This document shows positions 53,253 to 62,200 of a stretch of DNA of 64,000 bases, in pieces. The position numbers were made by a program, and so were the translations under genes. Source of the DNA: Arsenicibacter rosenii (lineage in GTDB: Bacteria > Bacteroidota > Bacteroidia > Cytophagales > Spirosomataceae); the NCBI RefSeq assembly GCF_001870735.1, contig NZ_MORL01000019.1, positions 49,344 through 113,343 on the forward strand. Direction: 5' to 3'. The stretch's first letter is position 1; every line of letters begins with the position of its first letter. The notes beneath the pieces were generated by a model, which ran no database searches, had not been told where the DNA came from, and saw only the letters and a program-made list of their open reading frames with translations.

Positions 53253-53420
53253 ATGGAAAATCAGAATAAGCAGGCAGAAACACCTGAGATCGATGAGGTA
53301 GCTCCTGACAGTGATACACAGTCGTCGGCAGCCAGTGCTCAGGGAAACCGTAACAACGCTGAACTGAGTAAGGAAAACACGGGCGGCGATGCTTCTGAAG
53401 ATAAAGCCGAAGGAAATTGA
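53253..53420 (+). CDS. Very small acidic protein (55 aa)
   Basis: The reading frame ATG 53253 to TGA 53420 encodes MENQNKQAETPEIDEVAPDS and continues Ser/Ala/Asn/Glu-rich to EDKAEGN. It has no hydrophobic segment and is probably disordered. It starts 26 bp after the Asp-rich gene and ends 10 bp before a 15-bp hairpin, so the two acidic genes form a plausible small operon. Confidence 0.55.
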   Translation: MENQNKQAETPEIDEVAPDSDTQSSAASAQGNRNNAELSKENTGGDASEDKAEGN

Positions 53421-53430
53421 TATGGATTTT

Positions 53431-53465
53431 GCCCTTCCGGGAAGTTATAGACTTCCCGGAAGGGC
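53431..53465. terminator. 15-bp perfect hairpin between convergent genes
   Basis: GCCCTTCCGGGAAGT (53431-53445) pairs completely with 53451-53465 over a 5-nt loop. No T run follows on either strand, but the position between the acidic genes and menF suits a bidirectional transcript end. Confidence 0.7.
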
Positions 53466-53470
53466 AATGA

Positions 53471-54706
53471 TTACGAAACTGTCAGGCACCGCAGCAGTGT
53501 CTGGCACTTCATTTCTGTTTCCTGCCACTCACGCTCGGGCACAGAATCTTCTGTGAGGCCCGCTCCGGCGTATAATGTTGCCTGCCGGTTTTCCAGCTTC
53601 AGGCAGCGGATGTGAACAAACAAATGACTTTCTTCCTGAATATTGACCGGACCTAAAAAGCCGCTGTAAAACTCGCGGTCGTAGCCTTCGTGTTGCTGAA
53701 TAAACTGAAAGGCCGCCGCGCGTGGCATACCGCATACGGCTGAGGTCGGGTGCAGAAGCCGCAGCATAACCGTGCCCAGCTGCGGGTAATGAACGGCCCG
53801 GGTATTCACCGTGAAGTGGCTGCCCAGGTGCATCAGGTTACCGGCCTGAATGGTCCGGGGCCCTTCTTCGAGGTATTCTCTCAACCGGATTTTCTTAAAG
53901 CACTCAATAATATAGCGGCTGACCAGCGCCTGTTCTTCTATTTCTTTCTGTGACCAGAGGGCTTCGGCAGGTAGTTTTTCCGTTCCGTCGGGATGAAACG
54001 CGGATTGGGTGCCTGCCAGCGAAAGGGTCCGGAAAAAACCGTCCCGGTCAACGCTCACGAGCCGTTCGGGGGTAGCGCTGATCCAGATTTGCTGGTATTC
54101 AGGCAGCCAGACCGCCGAAATAAACGCTGTCGGATAGGCCTGACATAAGCGGTCGAACAGACGCAGGACATCGGGCTTCTGGCCGAACGTGATGGTCTTT
54201 GTTCGCGAGGCTACCACTTTCCGGAATCCGCCTTTTTTCATGTGGCTGACGGCCTCCGCCACAATCTCCTCAAAGCGTGCTTTTTCGGCAGGGTTATCGT
54301 TGGTGGTGAACGCGCTCAGGTCGCTGGCCGGTGCCTTGTCCACAGACAAAAGACTGCCGGTTGCCGACCACCACGATGCACTCGCCTCATTGGCCGGTTG
54401 CCAGTCAGTGCCGCCGGCCGTGGCGGAGAAGTGTAAATCGGCCCGTAAAAACAAGGCCTTAAACGGCGCACTATTCCCGTGGTCAAAATTGTCGAACCGG
54501 CTCAGAACAAACCCGGAAGACAGTTCGTCGAAATCGACGGGGGCTTCGGCCAGCGCTGATTCTGTCTGGAGAATCAGGTGCTTTTCATCTGCGTTCGGTA
54601 AGCGCCAGATAGCCGCCGGAAAGCCGGACAACCGGGCTGTCTGCCACAATTGGTCGGGTGTCGGCCACTGGGTACGCGTAAAAATATCTGTTGTTGTGAC
54701 GTGCAT
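53471..54706 (-). CDS. menF: Isochorismate synthase
   Basis: The protein has 411 residues from the ATG at 54706; the frame is open further up but only a TTG is available there. It converts chorismate to isochorismate, the first step of menaquinone synthesis. The C-terminal chorismate-binding domain has VVASRTKTI, WISATPERLVSV, LSLAGTQSAF, LHPTSAVCGMPRAAAF, and EFYSGFLGPVN, the hallmarks of MenF/EntC/DhbC. The N-terminal ~130 residues are poorly conserved, as usual. With no siderophore genes nearby and a MenI-like thioesterase 80 bp upstream on the same strand, a menaquinone role is favoured over siderophore synthesis. Confidence 0.9.
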   Translation of the reverse strand: MHVTTTDIFTRTQWPTPDQLWQTARLSGFPAAIWRLPNADEKHLILQTESALAEAPVDFDELSSGFVLSRFDNFDHGNSAPFKALFLRADLHFSATAGGTDWQPANEASASWWSATGSLLSVDKAPASDLSAFTTNDNPAEKARFEEIVAEAVSHMKKGGFRKVVASRTKTITFGQKPDVLRLFDRLCQAYPTAFISAVWLPEYQQIWISATPERLVSVDRDGFFRTLSLAGTQSAFHPDGTEKLPAEALWSQKEIEEQALVSRYIIECFKKIRLREYLEEGPRTIQAGNLMHLGSHFTVNTRAVHYPQLGTVMLRLLHPTSAVCGMPRAAAFQFIQQHEGYDREFYSGFLGPVNIQEESHLFVHIRCLKLENRQATLYAGAGLTEDSVPEREWQETEMKCQTLLRCLTVS

Positions 54707-54787
54707 GAACCATGAACCGCCTATACTGTTACGGTTAATCAAATAACAGTTTGTAAAACAAAAAAGTCACTGAACTTGTGAAAAAAG

Positions 54788-55210
54788 CTAAGTACGTACG
54801 GCAATGACAGCACAGGTCAGGCGGCTGACACAAACCGGCTTACCTTGTTCGTCGGTAATCCGGATGTCCCAGACGTGGGTGCTTTTGCCAACGTGAATGG
54901 GGGTTACGCGGCCGTATACCCAGCCGCTGCGCACGCCCCGGAGGTGGTTGGCATTGATCTCCAGCCCAACCGCATGGTGTGTTGTATGGTCATCAATCAT
55001 CACAAATGACGCTACGCTCCCCAGGGTTTCGGCCAGGACCACCGAGGCCCCGCCGTGTAACAGACCCATTGGCTGATGGGTGCGGCGATCGACCGGCATA
55101 CGGGCCACAATGTACCCCTCGCCGATCTCCGTAAATTCAATGCCCAGATGATCCCCGATCGTATTCGCATTGATGGCATTTAATTGCTCAAGTGTAGCCG
55201 TTGCTTTCAT
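54788..55210 (-). CDS. Hotdog-fold acyl-CoA thioesterase, probably DHNA-CoA hydrolase (MenI-like)
   Basis: The protein has 140 residues from MKATATLEQLNA at 55210; the longer upstream reading overlaps the promoter of the divergent phosphatase gene. The catalytic segment MGLLHGGASVVLAETLGSVA holds the glutamate that acts as base and closely matches E. coli YdiI/MenI. Such enzymes release 1,4-dihydroxy-2-naphthoate from its CoA ester. The gene lies immediately upstream of isochorismate synthase on the same strand, supporting a menaquinone role. PaaI-type general thioesterases are the alternative. Confidence 0.82.
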   Translation of the reverse strand: MKATATLEQLNAINANTIGDHLGIEFTEIGEGYIVARMPVDRRTHQPMGLLHGGASVVLAETLGSVASFVMIDDHTTHHAVGLEINANHLRGVRSGWVYGRVTPIHVGKSTHVWDIRITDEQGKPVCVSRLTCAVIAVRT

Positions 55211-55272
55211 CTGAAATATATGGTTTTCAAGCCTGTATTCAGGCTTAACTTCTCGTTTATGCCTTTTTTGTG

Positions 55273-55280
55273 TATTTTTG
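55273..55280 (+). promoter_or_regulatory. -7 box of the histidine phosphatase gene
   Basis: TATTTTTG is a perfect consensus match. Transcription would start near 55287, which rules out the in-frame ATGs at 55220 and 55259 and supports the TTG at 55358 as the start codon. Confidence 0.55.
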
Positions 55281-55357
55281 CGGCTGCTTTGGTAACCCAA
55301 AGCCTGCTTACGGTAAGGCAAGATCATCCAACAAATCTTAAAAGCAAAGCTAAGCGC

Positions 55358-55993
55358 TTGAAATCAAAAACCATATTTTTAATCCGACACGGAGAAACCG
55401 ACTACAACCGTCGGGGAGTTGTGCAGGGAAGCGGCGTGGACGCCGACCTGAATGATATGGGCCGCGCACAGGCTGCCGCTTTTTTTCAGGCCTATCAGCA
55501 CGTTGCTTTTGACAAGATTTACATTTCGGCCCTGAAACGGACATTCCAGACCGTTGAGTCGTTTATCGGCCTGGGCTTGCCGTATGAGAAGTACGAAGGA
55601 CTGAATGAGATTAGCTGGGGCGTTATGGAAGGCAAAGTGCCGAATAACTTCGATAACGAGTACTACCGCGACCTGATTGAACGATGGAATGCCGGTGAAA
55701 CGTCGCTGACTACCGATGGTGGCGAAAGCCCCGAGCAGGTCCGCGACCGCCAGAAAGTGGTCATCGACCTGATTCTGTCACGTCCCGACGAAGAAACGAT
55801 CCTGGTAGCCATGCACGGCCGCGCGATGCGGATTCTGCTGTCGTGGCTGATGAATCTGCCACTTGCCAATATGGATCAGTTCGAGCACAGTAACCTTTGC
55901 CTCTACAAACTGCGGTACGACTACGAAACGCAGCAGTTCTCGATTGACCTCAACAACGACAGCACCCACCTGCTGACATTAGCTATAGCCTAG
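55358..55993 (+). CDS. Histidine phosphatase family protein (phosphoglycerate mutase-like)
   Basis: The protein has about 211 residues if the TTG at 55358 is used, giving MKSKTIFLIRHGETDYNRRG. The RHGE motif holds the phosphorylated histidine. Other active-site elements are ISALKRTFQTVES, LNEISWGVMEGK and VAMHGRAMRILLSWL with the second histidine. Family members are phosphatases or cofactor-dependent mutases; this sequence, with the ISWGVMEGK segment, looks like a broad-specificity phosphatase such as CobC/GpmB-type. Longer starts with ATG exist upstream but precede the predicted transcription start and would add a hydrophobic non-conserved stretch. Confidence 0.85.
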   Translation: MKSKTIFLIRHGETDYNRRGVVQGSGVDADLNDMGRAQAAAFFQAYQHVAFDKIYISALKRTFQTVESFIGLGLPYEKYEGLNEISWGVMEGKVPNNFDNEYYRDLIERWNAGETSLTTDGGESPEQVRDRQKVVIDLILSRPDEETILVAMHGRAMRILLSWLMNLPLANMDQFEHSNLCLYKLRYDYETQQFSIDLNNDSTHLLTLAIA

Positions 55994-56130
55994 GCGTCGG
56001 GAGCGGTAACCACTGCTCCCCGCCATGCCCGTTTTGTTCACCGTATTTTCCCGCTGGTGTATAACAAACAGCAATCTTTCGCAAAATCCCGTATATTCGC
56101 TAACTACTCAATTATGGGTAAAAGTGACTA

Positions 56131-57216
56131 ATGGGATACTCAAAACATCAACTATATTGGTTTTGCCAAATCTTCGGCTGGACGCTCCTCATCGCTGTGG
56201 AGTATTTCGTCTATTGGCTTGAAGAAGGCTTCGACCCTGACATGTTCTATCTGGCCATTGCAAACATTGTGCTGGGTATAACGCTGACGCACCTCTACCG
56301 CCTGACGATCCGGCGCTGGAACTGGGTGCAACTGCCTTTCTTTCGGCTGGCCCCACGGGTGCTGGCTTCGGTACTGGTACTGGCCCTGGTGATGACGGTG
56401 GTCAACTTTCCGGTCGATAAGCAACTGCTGCCAGACATGATTCTGAACAATACGTCGGCCTTTCTGGCCTATATGCTGAGCTGGGGTAAGGTCATGCTGA
56501 CGTGGGTGCTGACCTACACGGCCTATCATTATGTGGAGCAAAGCCGTGATGCGGAGATTGAGAAGATTCTGTTGAAATCGTCGATCCGGGAGACGGAGGC
56601 CAAGGTGCTCCGGTCGCAGCTGAACCCGCATTTTGTGTTCAATGCCCTGAACAGTATCCGGGCACTGGTTTACGAAGATCCGTCGAAGGCCCAGCAGGGC
56701 ATTACGCAGCTATCCAACATTCTCCGCAATTCGCTCCTGGCCGATCGCCGCAAAACCGTCGAACTGCGGGAGGAGATCAAAACCGTTGAGGATTATCTGG
56801 CCCTTGAAAAAGTACGCTACGAAGACCGGCTGAAAGCCCACATTGACCTTGATCCGCGTACCCTCTACTGGCAGGTGCCGCCGATGATGCTCCAGACACT
56901 GGTCGAAAACGCGATCAAGCACGGAGTCTCGAAGGTGATGGGCGGTGGCTTTGTGGAGCTGACCTCACGGCTGGACGAACCCGATAAAGGCGATTCGATG
57001 CTGCACATCCGCATCCGGAACACCGGTAAGCTGGGCGACAAGGAAGAATCGGGTGGCTTCGGGCTGAAAAATACGGCCCAGCGGCTGGAGCTGCTCTATG
57101 GTAGTCCGGCTAAGTTTGACATTTATCAGGAAGCTGATGATGTCGTATGTGCGGAGGTCACGATGCCGATGCAGTCGGACAGCATCTTCCGCAAGGCCGA
57201 TAAAGTAATGAGTTAG
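56131..57216 (+). CDS. LytS-type sensor histidine kinase without a partner regulator
   Basis: The protein has 361 residues. Four membrane helices (about 8-30, 38-58, 75-95 and 108-130) with short loops form the sensor part. The kinase domain PF06580 has the phosphoacceptor motif LNPHFVFNALNSIRAL and a C-terminal ATPase domain with LVENAIKHGVSK and GGFGLKNTAQRLELLYG. LytTR response regulators usually follow directly. Here the next gene is convergent, seven bases away, so the kinase is an orphan in this window. TATATTCG at 56092-56099 is close to a -7 box. Confidence 0.92.
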   Translation: MGYSKHQLYWFCQIFGWTLLIAVEYFVYWLEEGFDPDMFYLAIANIVLGITLTHLYRLTIRRWNWVQLPFFRLAPRVLASVLVLALVMTVVNFPVDKQLLPDMILNNTSAFLAYMLSWGKVMLTWVLTYTAYHYVEQSRDAEIEKILLKSSIRETEAKVLRSQLNPHFVFNALNSIRALVYEDPSKAQQGITQLSNILRNSLLADRRKTVELREEIKTVEDYLALEKVRYEDRLKAHIDLDPRTLYWQVPPMMLQTLVENAIKHGVSKVMGGGFVELTSRLDEPDKGDSMLHIRIRNTGKLGDKEESGGFGLKNTAQRLELLYGSPAKFDIYQEADDVVCAEVTMPMQSDSIFRKADKVMS

Positions 57217-57223
57217 GTGATGA

Positions 57224-58897
57224 CTATTGGCGGGGCAGGGTTGCGGCCCTGTCCTTCCGCATATAAAAGCCAATCCGGTTACCGCCCACCTGCTGATAGT
57301 TGTCGCCCAGAAACTGATAAAACCGTACGATATTCTGCGGTAGCATCGGAATCCGCTCCGGATGATTCTGATAAAACGCATACCGTTTTCCGGGGTCAAG
57401 CGGAGGGAGGTGCTCGCTGAGCGACGAATCCATAATGATCACCGGCGGGTTGCGCATGACTTCATCGACAAACAAATCGACCAGGGCCGGAGACGTATAC
57501 CCCGGTGTATCCAGCGCCCACTGATAGATGAAGCGGGTGGGCGCTTTCCGGTCTGTCAGAAAATTCATACCATCCGGAATTCCCCATTCCAGAAAATACT
57601 CTTCCGGTGCCGTATATTGCAGAATGGCTTCGGCCATTTGTTCGCGGTGGCGGAAACGCTCATGATATTCATCTACATTGTGTAACGCCTCCCGAAGATA
57701 GAGGTATGGTTTTATGGTTGCGGCCATAGTCAGTACGCCCACAATTCCCCATCGCAGACGCGCGGTCAGTTTATCCTGCCAACGGGTTTCCATCCACATC
57801 CAGGCCAGGCCGATGGCCAAAGCACTAACCGGAAGCCAGGGAAGATAATAATGGCCGGCGATCCGGCCCGATAAGGCCGATAATCCGATTTCTACCGGTA
57901 ATCCGATCAGGACAATCAACAAGCCCGTGAGCGGCAAGCTGCCGTACTTTTTCGTGAAAACGCTCCACAAGATTAGAAGGTAGGCAAACCCCGGCACCGT
58001 GCTTAGCTGAACGGAAGCCCAGCCGTTTAAGGCTGTTTTTACTTTGTCGGAGAACGAAACAGAAATATAGGCGAAGTTGTAGGTAAAGACGGCGTCATAA
58101 AATTCACTCCAGATACCTTTGCTGCCTATATACGCCGTCACAATGGCTGTTACGGCACCAAACCCCGCCATAAGCCCCCCGAACGATTGCATAATTACCG
58201 ACGACGTACGGTCTCCTCTGAGCCATAGAATACCCGGAACAAGAGCATAGGTAATCCAGTAGCCTATCAGATTCTGCCGCAGAAAAAAAGCGATGCCGGC
58301 GCAAATGCCGATGGCTACATGCGTAAGCAGTTGCCGTCGTGGCTGACGTATACTGAGGTATAGGGCCAGTGTCTGAAACGGGAGCGCCCACTGTTCGGTC
58401 TCGTTGCCGTAGTCGTTCAGATAAAGAATGTTAATGAGGAAAAAGCCAGCTGCCAGCAGCCCGGCCGACGGGCTACCCAACTTTTTCAGCGTCAGAAAGA
58501 TGAAGAAAGCTGCCGCCGTCGTAAAAAGCACCTGTAGGTAGATCACGCCCGCAATCGTTGGTTTAAGCCACAGGCCCAGCGCATTGATGTAATACACGAG
58601 CGGGGGTTTGTGGTCCCAGATATCCCGATAAGGCAGTTCGCCGCGTAAGATCCGTTGGCCGATGTAGGCAAAGACCCCGGAATCCCGTTGAGGCGGCATC
58701 AGCATAGCGGGTTTCATAATCCACCACACCACCCCGCCAATCAGCAGGCATATGAGAAGCAGGACCGCATTATGAAAAAGTGGGCTTGAGGCAGGCGCGT
58801 CTGTTGTGCGGTTAAGGAATACTCTGTTTGAAACTAACTGACTATCAGGTTGATGTGATTTTTTGCGATTTGAATTGTCTGGTGTTTTTGCCGACAT
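57224..58897 (-). CDS. Polytopic membrane glycosyltransferase, GT39/ArnT-like
   Basis: The protein has 557 residues with an N-terminal soluble stretch of ~40 residues and 10-12 membrane helices. The first large loop has QRDSGVFAYIGQRILRGELP followed by YRDIWDHKPPLVYYINALGL, the DxD-like and KPP elements found in the GT-C families (dolichyl-phosphomannose mannosyltransferases and ArnT). The C-terminal ~150 residues are a periplasmic domain (FLEWGIPDGMNFLTDRKAPT). It likely transfers a sugar from a polyprenyl-phosphate donor to a protein or lipid on the periplasmic side; donor and acceptor are unknown. No co-transcribed partner gene is visible. The ATG at 58897 was chosen over a TTG three codons earlier. 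Confidence 0.82.
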   Translation of the reverse strand: MSAKTPDNSNRKKSHQPDSQLVSNRVFLNRTTDAPASSPLFHNAVLLLICLLIGGVVWWIMKPAMLMPPQRDSGVFAYIGQRILRGELPYRDIWDHKPPLVYYINALGLWLKPTIAGVIYLQVLFTTAAAFFIFLTLKKLGSPSAGLLAAGFFLINILYLNDYGNETEQWALPFQTLALYLSIRQPRRQLLTHVAIGICAGIAFFLRQNLIGYWITYALVPGILWLRGDRTSSVIMQSFGGLMAGFGAVTAIVTAYIGSKGIWSEFYDAVFTYNFAYISVSFSDKVKTALNGWASVQLSTVPGFAYLLILWSVFTKKYGSLPLTGLLIVLIGLPVEIGLSALSGRIAGHYYLPWLPVSALAIGLAWMWMETRWQDKLTARLRWGIVGVLTMAATIKPYLYLREALHNVDEYHERFRHREQMAEAILQYTAPEEYFLEWGIPDGMNFLTDRKAPTRFIYQWALDTPGYTSPALVDLFVDEVMRNPPVIIMDSSLSEHLPPLDPGKRYAFYQNHPERIPMLPQNIVRFYQFLGDNYQQVGGNRIGFYMRKDRAATLPRQ

Positions 58898-59223
58898 AGG
58901 ATTCAAGAAACAGATAAGTATACGAGGGTCATTTCTGCAAATATAGGATCATATAAATTATTTTTTTATTCGGTTGCCAGGATGCAATAAAGATTGCCGT
59001 TAGATAAAATACTTAAATGTAAATATGTTAATGTATTGTGTATTTTTTTCCTTTGGTGCAGAATCTGAAAGAAAGCGCTAACCGGTCGGTTTTTGGGTAG
59101 AGCGAGCAAATAAATAAGCCTGGAAAACCACATATACGGCTGATTATGAGTCGTCCATAAATCCAATACATAATGTCGACTGTATAGCGTCCTGCATGGA
59201 TACTGTATACACCATTACTGCCT
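58898..59223. other. AT-rich divergent intergenic region
   Basis: It separates the GT39-like gene from the RHS gene. No gene, repeat or hairpin could be supported. A TTTTTTTATTC tract and a TTGTGTATTTTTTTC segment may hold promoters, but neither matches the consensus well. Confidence 0.4.
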
Positions 59224-62200
59224 ATGAAAACACATTACACCATAGACCGGGTTGCCGGTCGCTTGTTGTTAACCACACTTTGCTGGTTTGTCGCGCTGTT
59301 TGCCCATGCTTTTGGCGGGGTAAAGAACGGAGAAGACAACACAACTCCTGCCGGATACGCAACACGGCACTTGCCGGACATAAGGCCCCTTACTGCTCAT
59401 GGTCTGAAAACATTGCCTGTCTCTGCTTTAGATTATGATCCCATTCGTTTCCGGCTAAAAGCGGATAAAGACAGCATCGTTGCAGGGGAAGAAGTAACGT
59501 TAACCATTACGGCTGATTTGTTGCCTGTTACCTCAGCAATGCTTTTCTTTTTCGAGGATCAGCGGGGTTTTAGCCTGAAGGTATTGTTCCCGAAAGGATT
59601 TGTGCAGACAGGCGGGGATTTTCAGGACGGTATTGGCGACTTGTTTAGTGCGGGAGGTAATACCCACCACGAATATACAATCAAGGGGTACTTTACCGAA
59701 CTTGATACAGAGGGGCGTTTTACCCTTTTACGGGGTCCGAAAGATCCAGTGGTCAACGGCCTTTTTATGCGAAAAGGCGACCTGACGATTCATCCGAAAA
59801 ACAGACCGGCGTTGGCCGCAGCCCGTGCGGCGGTTTCGTGTGATGTTGGCAGTCAGATTAAAGGCATATCCTACGCAAAGGCTGCAAACGGGTATACGTT
59901 ACAGGTCATTATCCGGCCGGGGGTGACCAATGTGGCGTATAGCCTCGACAACGTAAACTTCAAAACTACCGGGCTACTGACTACTACCATCACCCAGGGC
60001 TATGTATTTGTCCGGTATACCGATAATCCGGCCTGTAAAGAGGCTATTCCCTATAATCTGTCGTCGAACCGGCTAGCCGATAAAACGGCAGCCGGTGCCT
60101 GTAATATAAGCGGCTTCTCCATCAGTCTAAACCGTGTTTGTAGCGTCCCTTCCGGCTTTACGGCTATTTCTGTAGATTTTCTGAATAGTCAGAACTGTAG
60201 CACCATTGAGGTATGGTGGAGGGCCAATGCGAGTGCTCCGTGGACAAACAGCGCTGTTGCAACTGGTAATGAAGGTATAACGCTGAGCGACTATGGCACA
60301 ACGCCGACTATCTATGAAATTCAGGCCAAATGCTTATGTCAGAGCAGTAATTGGCAGGTTAGTAATTCAATTGTTATCGCCAATAGCCCCGTTATTCAGC
60401 CGCCGGTAACGGTTCCGTTTCTGAGTGGGTTACCGGCTTATCAGTGTGCCGGCACGCGGGCGTTGGCCGCGTTTGGGTGTAATCTCAATAATAAAGAAAA
60501 ATTTGCCTTCAGTACAACAAATGGGGTCATTTTTGACCTGAATACAGACGGAACCCTGTGGGCACCGAAAGATGCACAGGGTATAAGACCGTTCTATGTC
60601 AGTTGCAGCAATGAGTGTGGCATAAATCCGGGGCTTTCGTCAGCAAATCAGGTATCCGGATCAACAACAATTATCAATCCTCAGATTTCAGTGATTGCCG
60701 GTACCGATGTCCTGACAACTGTTACCGGGGTTAATGAGGCCGAATCATTTACCATTTGTGCCGGTGCTGCGCGGACACTACAAGGCGATTTTTGTCCGGC
60801 CGGATCATTGTACTTTTATCAATACGAGGGCTTAACGTTCCCGATACAGAATAACTACGCAACGGCCGTCGCCACATTACCGTATGGCCCTCCGAAAACG
60901 TTTGTGCTGAACTGTACGATCAATGGGTTCGGCACCTGTTCGCGGAATATTACCCTTGCTCCGCAACCCGCACCGGATGCACCATCAATTGCCGGTCCGG
61001 CCAACCGTACGTTAGCGGAGGGCATGGTCGTATCGCTGACAGCAACCGGAAGCTGCCCCGCTAATACCATCTATTGGTATTCAGGCACAAATACACTGGC
61101 TGGAACCGGGGCAATTCTGCCGGTAACGGTTTCTGACACAAAAGGCTACTACGTAAAATGCGTACAACAGCCCTGTGACAGCCCTTTTTCTAATACCATC
61201 ACCATTACGAAAAGTAATACCCTGACGGTTGGTGGCCGGCTGATCGGCTATGTAGATGCCCCCGATTGTGAGACAATTGTAGGCTGGATCGCCGACCGCG
61301 ACAACCTGAATACGCCGGTTGAAATCCGGATTCTGGTCAATAATGCCGAACAGGTCCGGATGGTGCCTAACTGGTTCCGGCAGGATGCCGCCGACGCAGC
61401 AGGTTGCCCAAGCTGTACGACACCGCTTGGCATCCGGTGGAAAATGCCGGATCAGTTTCTGGATGGGGTGGCCCGGCAGGTCGATATAAAAGTAGTAGCT
61501 ACCGGACAAAGCCTGATTGGCGGCCCGAAAAGCTTCGCCATGCAGAAACTGAACACGCCCGTTATTGCCGGGCCTGCCAACACAACCGTTACCAAAAACA
61601 GCCTCTTTTCGCTTTCGACCGCAACGAGCTGTGCCGGCCTGATCAGGTGGTATAGTGCTGCCGGTTACGTTGCGCAGGGGAATCCGGTAAGTATAACAGC
61701 CATACAGTCGCAGATTTATGTTGCCCGGTGTGAACAAAACGGCTGTTCAAGCCCGAATTCGAACAGCCTTGCCATTACCGTAACCGAAAGCCCCGCCTGT
61801 GACATTACCGTTAACGGGTTGCCGGCGTCCAATACAATCCTGATCGGTTCGCTACTCAGTGTAACGGCCGTTCGGTCGGCCGGGATGAGTCAGACTGCGC
61901 CACTGATCTGGACCGGTCCGGCAGGCAGTAAGTTCTTTGTACAAAGCCCCACCAATACAACCACAACGAGCTATTCTGTAACGGGCGATGTAGTTTACAC
62001 CGCACCTGACGCTATCGGTACGTTTCCGCTGCGTATTCAGCCGCAGGGGACCAGCTGTTTTAAAGAGGTGTCGCTCACGGTTAAGCCGTTTGCCTGTGGC
62101 TGTACCGACTGTGATTTACCGGCCCTCGCCGTATCCGACAATCTATCGGTGGTTCATTCGGCCTCCAATGCCCAGAACTACGTGGCCGAAACTGTCTACC

